Shown here: in pieces, positions 39,788 to 47,605 of the stretch | How the letters are laid out: each line of letters starts with the position of its first letter | How positions within the stretch are numbered: the first letter of the stretch is position 1 | Virus record (IMG/VR): IMGVR_UViG_3300035670_000352 | Span: 1-47,605 of that record | Length of the DNA stretch: 47,605 nucleotides | Source: a virus | Reading direction: 5' to 3' (one strand) | Notes under the pieces: model-generated | Told to the model about the DNA's origin: nothing | What the model saw: the letters and a program-made list of their open reading frames with translations, nothing else | Database searches by the model: none | Made by a program: the position numbers and the translations under genes

Positions 39788-39802
39788 ATTAAATTTTAAT
39801 AT

Positions 39803-40384
39803 ATGGAGGTTAGAGTAGCAAAATTTTTAAAGGGTGTATGCAAAATTCACGGAGAGACTGATTTTTATATCTATAAAGAGGAGGCTCATAAATGTGCTGA
39901 GTGTACTAGGAAAAAATCTAAGGAATGGGGCCTAAAAAATCAAAAATACAAAAAACAATATTCGATCCAATACAATAAAAAAAATCACGAAAGAATAAAA
40001 TTCCTAAATGAGAGACACAGAGAAATAGGCAGGAAAAAAAGAATAGAAAGCCGAGAGGATTTTTACAAAAAATTTGGTTGCTATATAGAAGAAATAGCAT
40101 CAAAGATTTCTTTGAAAAAAATACCAGATTATACAAAACTTGGAATAATGCCTAATCCTACTAAGGATAAAATACTCGAGGCCCTTATAAAATGTAAAAA
40201 AACCCAATTAACCAATTACGAAAGATATAGAGCTTCCGCAATGGTTAAATGGAACCACCTTAAGTCTCTTAATATGAGGTTTGCAACAGAAGAGCAGAAA
40301 TCTATTATAAGAGCAGAGTATAAAAGAATAGCACAGGAAGTTATTGATGCTGAGATGGAAAGAATATTAAAAAATATTAAATGA
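39803..40384 (+). CDS. Basic zinc-finger-like protein of unknown function
   Basis: 193 residues. The N-terminus has a four-ligand zinc site, CKIHGETDFYIY-HKCAECTRKK (C-x2-H plus C-x2-C), as in the N-terminal ribbon of several phage endonucleases, followed by a very basic helical region (KNQKYKKQYSIQYNKKNHER) and a helical C-terminus. No HNH or endonuclease VII catalytic residues follow, so I do not call it a nuclease. It overlaps the clamp loader gene by 4 bases. A DNA- or RNA-binding role is inferred. Confidence 0.6.
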   Translation: MEVRVAKFLKGVCKIHGETDFYIYKEEAHKCAECTRKKSKEWGLKNQKYKKQYSIQYNKKNHERIKFLNERHREIGRKKRIESREDFYKKFGCYIEEIASKISLKKIPDYTKLGIMPNPTKDKILEALIKCKKTQLTNYERYRASAMVKWNHLKSLNMRFATEEQKSIIRAEYKRIAQEVIDAEMERILKNIK

Positions 40385-41328
40385 TACAAGAACTATTAAC
40401 TGAAAAATTAAGACCTAAGGAATTAAAACACATGATCCTTCCTCAAAGGATTAAAGGATCCTTTGAAAATGGATTACAGCAGAATGTTTTATTAGCAGGT
40501 TCTCCTGGCTCTGGTAAAACAAGTATGGCTAAAATTCTAATAAAGAACCATCCATACATTTTTATAAATGTTTCGGACGAGAGCTCAGTAGAAACTATTA
40601 GAACAAAGGTACACGATTTCTGCTCTACTGTTTCTATATTAGATGGAGAAAATCAAACTAAGATTGTAGTACTAGATGAGTTTGACGGTGCATCAGATCA
40701 GTTCTATAAAGCTTTAAGAGGAACAATAGAGAAATATGCTAGAACCACAAGATTTGTTGCTACATGTAACTATTTAAGTAAAATCCCTGATGCTATTAGA
40801 TCTAGATTCGAAGTCTATGATTTCGATCCAATGAGTAAAGAAGAAGAAAACGAAATAAAAAATCAATGGCAAGAGAGGGTATCTAAAATACTTAATATAA
40901 TGTCAATAAATCACGACGATAAGAGTCTTGATTTGTTTACAAAGAAATATTTTCCCGATATGAGATCTGCGCTAAATACTATTCAAAGGTGGCAGATTGA
41001 TGGAGTTACTGATCTAACAGAAAGTAAAATAAACGAAATTACTTTCGACCACGAGGAAATTTTTAATATGGTTGTTGGTAAGCCCAATCCAATAGGAAAT
41101 TACCAGTATGTTGTTGGTCAATATTCAGGAAGAGTCGATGAAGTGATGGCATCTTTAAGCTCGGATTTTATTAAATGGATAGAAGAAAAACATCCACAGA
41201 AATTAAATCTGATACCTTCTATAATTATTACTGTTGCAAGATATCAGTCACAGAGAAGCCAAGTAATAGATCCAATAGTTAGTTTGCTAGCTTTGATATT
41301 CGAACTACAGCAAATGTTCAATAAATGA
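40381..41328 (+). CDS. 44: Sliding clamp loader large subunit, gp44-like
   Basis: 315 residues (T4 gp44 319). AAA+ ATPase: Walker A AGSPGSGKTS (39-48), Walker B KIVVLDEFDG (94-103), sensor VATCNYLSKI (126-135) and arginine-finger-type IRSRFEVYDF (139-148; T4 has SRC/SRF-type). Opens the gp45 clamp on DNA at primer ends with gp62. The clamp itself is not in the window. The small subunit candidate is at 42996. Confidence 0.92.
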   Translation: MIQELLTEKLRPKELKHMILPQRIKGSFENGLQQNVLLAGSPGSGKTSMAKILIKNHPYIFINVSDESSVETIRTKVHDFCSTVSILDGENQTKIVVLDEFDGASDQFYKALRGTIEKYARTTRFVATCNYLSKIPDAIRSRFEVYDFDPMSKEEENEIKNQWQERVSKILNIMSINHDDKSLDLFTKKYFPDMRSALNTIQRWQIDGVTDLTESKINEITFDHEEIFNMVVGKPNPIGNYQYVVGQYSGRVDEVMASLSSDFIKWIEEKHPQKLNLIPSIIITVARYQSQRSQVIDPIVSLLALIFELQQMFNK

Positions 41329-41330
41329 TA

Positions 41331-41379
41331 AGTATACTACTCATTATCATGAGTTTTTACACTTAATGGGTAGTATACT
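41331..41379 (+). repeat. Long inverted repeat between clamp loader and dNMP kinase genes
   Basis: AGTATACTACTCATT (41331-41345) pairs with AATGGGTAGTATACT (41365-41379) over a 19-base spacer, with one G-T pair. A competing hairpin is possible inside it: ACTCAT (41338-41343) with ATGAGT (41348-41353). No T run follows, so not a standard terminator. It covers the ATG at 41366. Confidence 0.65.
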
Positions 41380-41395
41380 ATACAAAACACAGAGT

Positions 41396-41866
41396 ATGCA
41401 CGGAAAAATTATAATAGTTGGTCCAGGAGGATCTGGAAAAGATTTTTTAAGAAAAAAAATGGTAGATAAAGGATTCTCTTATGGAGTTTCGTTTACAAGT
41501 AGACCTCCTAGAGTAGGCGAAGTTGAGGGATCGGATTACTATTTTAGGTCCCTAGATTTTTTTGAAGCCAATTCAGATCTTTTTTTAGAACTCCAAGAAT
41601 TTAATGGATGGAAATATGGAATATCTAAAGAGGAATTTAAGAAGAAAGACCTTTTTATACTTAGCCCAGCAGGGTTAAAAAGCTTACCTGAGGATCTTAG
41701 AAAAATTTCTTTCGTTATTTATTTAAATCCTGATGAAAAAATCAGAATAAAAAGATTGGAAAGCAGAAATGATGCTGATAGCGTGGAAAGAAGATTAATT
41801 GCAGACGGGAAGGATTTTTTTCAATTTTCTGACTATGATATAATGATAACTAACGAAGATTTTTAA
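41396..41866 (+). CDS. 1: Guanylate-kinase-like deoxynucleoside monophosphate kinase
   Basis: 156 residues from ATG 41396; an in-frame ATG at 41366 lies within a long inverted repeat and would add ten non-family residues. P-loop GPGGSGKD, and the guanylate kinase signature TSRPPRVGEVEGSDYYF, then ELQEFNGWKYGISKEEF and a lid-like IRIKRLESRND. It phosphorylates (d)GMP or, like T4 gp1, several dNMPs, possibly including hydroxymethyl-dCMP; if so it would be the next step after the enzyme at 10-747. It ends on the start of the RNase H gene (TAATG). Confidence 0.8.
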   Translation: MHGKIIIVGPGGSGKDFLRKKMVDKGFSYGVSFTSRPPRVGEVEGSDYYFRSLDFFEANSDLFLELQEFNGWKYGISKEEFKKKDLFILSPAGLKSLPEDLRKISFVIYLNPDEKIRIKRLESRNDADSVERRLIADGKDFFQFSDYDIMITNEDF

Positions 41867-42996
41867 TGGTAACAGTTTGCATAGACGGAAATTACATGTT
41901 TCATAAGACATTCGGAATATTTTCTGGGTTTGGCTCAAAAAATCCTGGGGATGTTTTGTCTTCAGAAGCAGAAAGAAACATGTTTGTAAGAAAAGTAATA
42001 ACGGATCTTTGTTATGCTTTAAAACAAATACCTGATATAAAACAGGTGATATTTTGTAAAGATTCTAGATCTTGGAGAAAAGATTATAAAATCACAAGAA
42101 GCGTATATAAAGAAAGTAGAATAAAAGGAGAGGGCGTAGATTGGGGTTCATTCTTTAAAATCATGGATGAATTTTCAGAATATCTAGAACAGAACGGATT
42201 TATTTATAGTTCATACCAAGGAGCAGAAGGAGACGATTTAATATGGGCTTGGTGCGATCATCTTTCAAATAATGGCGAGTCTGTTATAGTAATAAGTGGG
42301 GACAAAGACATGCACCAACTTGTTAAATATGATGATAGATCTTGGGTTGGAATATGGAATAGTAACTCAAAGAATAACAAATTAATAGTTTCTGAAAATT
42401 GGAAAACGGAATCGGAAGAAGAAACCACAATATTTGATGTTAATCCAACTTCAGGATCAAACACTTCCAAAATGGAAAAACTACTTTCTTCTTGCACATT
42501 AGAAAGAATTGATACGAAGGAATACATTTTCAAAAAAATCCTAATGGGGGATAAAAAGGATGATGTGCCCGGCGTTTTTCCACACCAAACCAAAAACGGA
42601 AAAAATTCAAACATAGCAGAAGGAAAGGCTAATAAAATATGGGAGCTTTATAAAGAATCTGAATGGGTATCTTTTGATATGGAAGATCTATGGGACAATG
42701 ACGACTTTCTTGGGTGGATATCAGGATTATCCCTCAGATTAATATCACAGACTGACAATAGCGAGAACAGAGAGAAATTCAAAAATTTCTATGAAGAGAA
42801 TGCTAGATTAGTTTGGTTGAATTCTAGAACTTTACCAAGAAATATGGTAGAAGGATTAAAGAATCATATAAGTGAACTAGAATCTAAAGAAAAATTACCG
42901 CTTGTAATGGATAAAAAAGAAATGATAGAAAAATCACCATGGGCTAAGGAATCGACTCCACCTAAGGGATTCGATCCATTTGAACTATTTAACTAA
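41866..42996 (+). CDS. rnh: RNase H / flap 5'-nuclease (T4 Rnh family)
   Basis: 376 residues (T4 RNase H 305). FEN-type nuclease acidic residues in order: CIDGNYMFHKTF (D7), FCKDSRSWRKDYK (D66 with basic arch), GAEGDDLIWAW (E121, D123, D124), VISGDKDMHQL (D146, D148) and ILMGDKKDDVPGV, the helix-hairpin-helix entry. Removes RNA primers from lagging-strand fragments. An insertion of about 50 residues (TESEEETTIFDVNPTSGSNT area) explains the extra length. Confidence 0.9.
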   Translation: MVTVCIDGNYMFHKTFGIFSGFGSKNPGDVLSSEAERNMFVRKVITDLCYALKQIPDIKQVIFCKDSRSWRKDYKITRSVYKESRIKGEGVDWGSFFKIMDEFSEYLEQNGFIYSSYQGAEGDDLIWAWCDHLSNNGESVIVISGDKDMHQLVKYDDRSWVGIWNSNSKNNKLIVSENWKTESEEETTIFDVNPTSGSNTSKMEKLLSSCTLERIDTKEYIFKKILMGDKKDDVPGVFPHQTKNGKNSNIAEGKANKIWELYKESEWVSFDMEDLWDNDDFLGWISGLSLRLISQTDNSENREKFKNFYEENARLVWLNSRTLPRNMVEGLKNHISELESKEKLPLVMDKKEMIEKSPWAKESTPPKGFDPFELFN

Positions 42997-43397
42997 TGAA
43001 TAATCCATTTGATATAATAAAATCTTTTTATTCCAAATCATGGGATAAAATAAACGACAGGGATAAAGCTAGAAATTTATTTATGGTGAACAGGATATGT
43101 TCTATTGCTTATCCTTTACAAGCCAACTCCTTTAATAATATAAAAATACAAGGAGAGAAAGTTATAGATTTCTGGAAGATATTTGTAAGACATCATAATA
43201 GAAGTGTTCCTTCTTGGATATGGACAAAAACAGTAAAGAAGGAAAAGGAAAAAGAGAGAAGAGAGTATAAAGAGGAGGTAATAAACTTTATAAAAGAAAA
43301 ATACGACCTGTCAAACAGAGAAATAGAAGAACTGAAAAATTTTTTCCCTACTAAATTTAATACTTTTTATAAGGAGATCGAAACGCTGATAAGTTAG
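42996..43397 (+). CDS. 62: Clamp loader small subunit candidate, gp62-like
   Basis: 133 residues, starting on the last base of the previous stop. The pattern FMVNRICSIAYPLQANSFN, VIDFWKIFVRHHNRSVPSWI, WTKTVKKEKEKER and DLSNREIEELKNFFP resembles the short gp62 proteins of T4-like cyanophages (N-R-x-L-S, P, KK-K-K, S-x-x-E). It is shorter than T4 gp62 (187) and separated from gene 44 by two genes. It would be the non-ATPase subunit bridging the gp44 ring. Moderate assignment. Confidence 0.55.
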   Translation: MNNPFDIIKSFYSKSWDKINDRDKARNLFMVNRICSIAYPLQANSFNNIKIQGEKVIDFWKIFVRHHNRSVPSWIWTKTVKKEKEKERREYKEEVINFIKEKYDLSNREIEELKNFFPTKFNTFYKEIETLIS

Positions 43398-43444
43398 ATT
43401 GATATTTAAATTCCGGATATATATTCTAAACATAATATTCCGGG

Positions 43445-46411
<2,967 letters not shown>

Positions 46412-46472
46412 TTTGAGGACATAGGAAAATATTTAAGGGATAAATACTAATGAAAAAAACAATATAAAATAG

Positions 46473-47605
46473 ATGGCTCAGATATCAGGATTACCCGTAA
46501 CAATGATTGCTAGTGTTGAAGCTGGCTCTGTTACGGTTAATAGTTACTATAATAATCCATCTAGCGTTTGGGATGGATTTCCTTCCAGCTTTAATTGTAC
46601 GTTAAATCTAATAGCTACCCCGACTTCTCAAGAGCCTAATTTTACGTTTGATGCTAACGATCTTGTAGATGGCATGTGGCTATTACAACCGAACGGTAAT
46701 GCTTTTTTAATAACTAACATTATAGTTGTCAACAATCTAGAGGTAGATGTAGTTTTAAAGGATATAGACCTTTATAATTTAGTAAGCGATTACACTGTAT
46801 CTGGTAATAACTATCCGACAGAAGGAATCAATGGAATAACATTCGAGGTGTCAGAAGATGGTGCTCCTGTAACTGCTTTAATAGCAACTGCTCTGGCACC
46901 AAACTTAGACGAAAATGGATATTGGATAGACGATGCTTTAGCTAGATTTCAATTTAGAAACGTGGTTAAAGCTAGTTATACGAACGTATATTCACCTAAC
47001 CCAACATATTCTCTATTCAATGTAGGACAAGTAGTTTATTTGGACACTTACGGGGTATTTGACATAGTAGACACATCGTCAGTAACTGAAGTTGAAAAAG
47101 CATTCGGGGTTATAACATCTATAGATGAGCCAGAAACTGGTAATATAAACGTCAGACCTTTCGGAAGAATAGTTACGACACCTTTTGCTCTCCCTGGTAG
47201 TATCGGAGAAGTGTTATATTTTGATAACACAGCTACGCCGTCTTATGTTACTAATGTTAAGCCATTGGTAAATCCAATTCCGGTTTATATTAAAATAAGT
47301 GACTATGTCGGTTCTTATTTGTACCCCGCACAGGGGAGCGGATCTGGAACAACTTCAGGAACTAGTGGAACATCAGGAGTAGATGGAACAAGTGGAACTT
47401 CTGGAATCGATGGAACAAGTGGAACTTCTGGAATCGATGGAACTTCAGGAACATCCGGAATCGATGGAACAAGTGGAACATCCGGAATCGATGGAACAAG
47501 TGGAACTTCTGGAATCGATGGAACTTCAGGAACAAGTGGAACATCCGGAATCGATGGAACTTCAGGAACTAGTGGATCTTCAGGAACAGACGGAACAAGT
47601 GGAAC
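46473..47605 (+). CDS. Collagen-like fibre protein, 3' end beyond the window
   Basis: Open from ATG 46473 to the right edge (377 codons seen). MAQISGLPVTMIASVEAGS begins a beta-rich globular region of about 285 residues (VWDGFPSSFNCTLNLIATP, VDGMWLLQPNGNAFLITN, GQVVYLDTYGVFDIVD). From about 47338 it becomes (Gly-Thr-Ser)-(Gly-Thr-Ser)-(Gly-Ile-Asp) repeats. Preceded by TATAAAATA (46463-46471). Probably another tail fibre or virion decoration protein; since the end is missing, the tip domain is unknown. Confidence 0.75.
   Translation, partial: MAQISGLPVTMIASVEAGSVTVNSYYNNPSSVWDGFPSSFNCTLNLIATPTSQEPNFTFDANDLVDGMWLLQPNGNAFLITNIIVVNNLEVDVVLKDIDLYNLVSDYTVSGNNYPTEGINGITFEVSEDGAPVTALIATALAPNLDENGYWIDDALARFQFRNVVKASYTNVYSPNPTYSLFNVGQVVYLDTYGVFDIVDTSSVTEVEKAFGVITSIDEPETGNINVRPFGRIVTTPFALPGSIGEVLYFDNTATPSYVTNVKPLVNPIPVYIKISDYVGSYLYPAQGSGSGTTSGTSGTSGVDGTSGTSGIDGTSGTSGIDGTSGTSGIDGTSGTSGIDGTSGTSGIDGTSGTSGTSGIDGTSGTSGSSGTDGTSG
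47341..47605 (+). repeat. Tandem 27-base repeats encoding GTS-GTS-GID
   Basis: Units built of GGAACAAGTGGAACTTCTGG plus AATCGAT recur with swaps between AGT/TCT/TCA/TCC serine codons. They are more uniform at DNA level than the collagen tracts of the preceding gene and reach the window edge, so copy number cannot be given. Confidence 0.85.

Noticed and set aside
39803-40384. Homing endonuclease / endonuclease VII
   Set aside because: Only the N-terminal zinc ligands resemble these families; no HNH or His-Asp-Asn catalytic residues are visible.
47341-47605. CRISPR array
   Set aside because: Repeats are contiguous, in-frame codons of a collagen-like protein, with no unique spacers.

Overview
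The window is part of the genome of a large tailed bacteriophage of the contractile-tail, T4-like type. It carries recognisable counterparts of T4 uvsX, 41, 47, 46, 15, 14, 16, 17, 18, 19, 26/51, 55, 4, 20, 30, 44, 62 and rnh, most of them at family-typical length, with stretches of T4-like order (neck, terminase, sheath, tube). The sequence is visibly A+T-rich, coding is dense with many 1-4 base ATGA/TAATG overlaps, and nearly everything is on the + strand. Start codons are preceded by A-rich tracts such as TATAAATAAAAATTAAA instead of Shine-Dalgarno sequences, and one early-looking gene has a TATATTTG box (TAnnTTTG, the Bacteroidota -7 element). I therefore infer a Bacteroidota host. TAA, TAG and TGA all act as stops, so the standard code applies. 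I saw no tRNA genes, no CRISPR array and no insertion sequence.

Layout. 1-5.1 kb: a thymidylate synthase-family enzyme with the Asp signature of dCMP hydroxymethylase; a lytic-transglycosylase-like protein and other small proteins; a minus-strand hydrophobic, pretoxin-like protein; a SET-domain protein; small unknowns. 5.1-11.1 kb: recombination and replication block (UvsX, DnaB-type helicase, gp47/gp46 nuclease). 11.1-25.5 kb: neck and tail sheath terminator, terminase small and large subunits, a very long tail sheath, two tail tube paralogues, a gp26-like baseplate/hub protein that probably continues by +1 frameshift, and a Gly-X-Y-rich protein. 25.6-28.7 kb: dCMP deaminase, an ECF-like sigma factor, a PD-(D/E)XK nuclease. 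28.7-33.7 kb: a coiled-coil membrane protein, two paralogous structural-looking proteins and a 772-residue repeat protein that probably continues by -1 frameshift. 33.7-38.4 kb: the gp55-like late sigma factor, gp4 head completion nuclease, an unknown and two complete tandem portal proteins. 38.5-43.4 kb: DNA ligase, clamp loader large and small subunits, a guanylate-kinase-like dNMP kinase and RNase H/FEN nuclease. 43.4-47.6 kb: two collagen-like fibre proteins, the last running off the right edge.

How they fit together. UvsX, helicase, gp46/47, clamp loader, ligase and RNase H form a T4-type replication/recombination set. dCMP hydroxymethylase, dCMP deaminase and the dNMP kinase reshape nucleotide pools and suggest modified cytosine in the virion DNA. 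The gp55-like factor should direct late transcription of the head and tail genes, possibly from the recurring GATATATAC or TATAAATA boxes.

Most unusual features: (i) three proteins near the left end begin with a T4-like capsid-targeting peptide ending in [L/I]-x-E-N, suggesting packaged and injected effectors; (ii) two candidate programmed frameshifts (CTT TGA near 23530; A-AAA-AAG near 33430); (iii) duplicated portal and tail tube genes; (iv) Gly-Ala-Thr collagen-like appendages on portal, neck and tail proteins.
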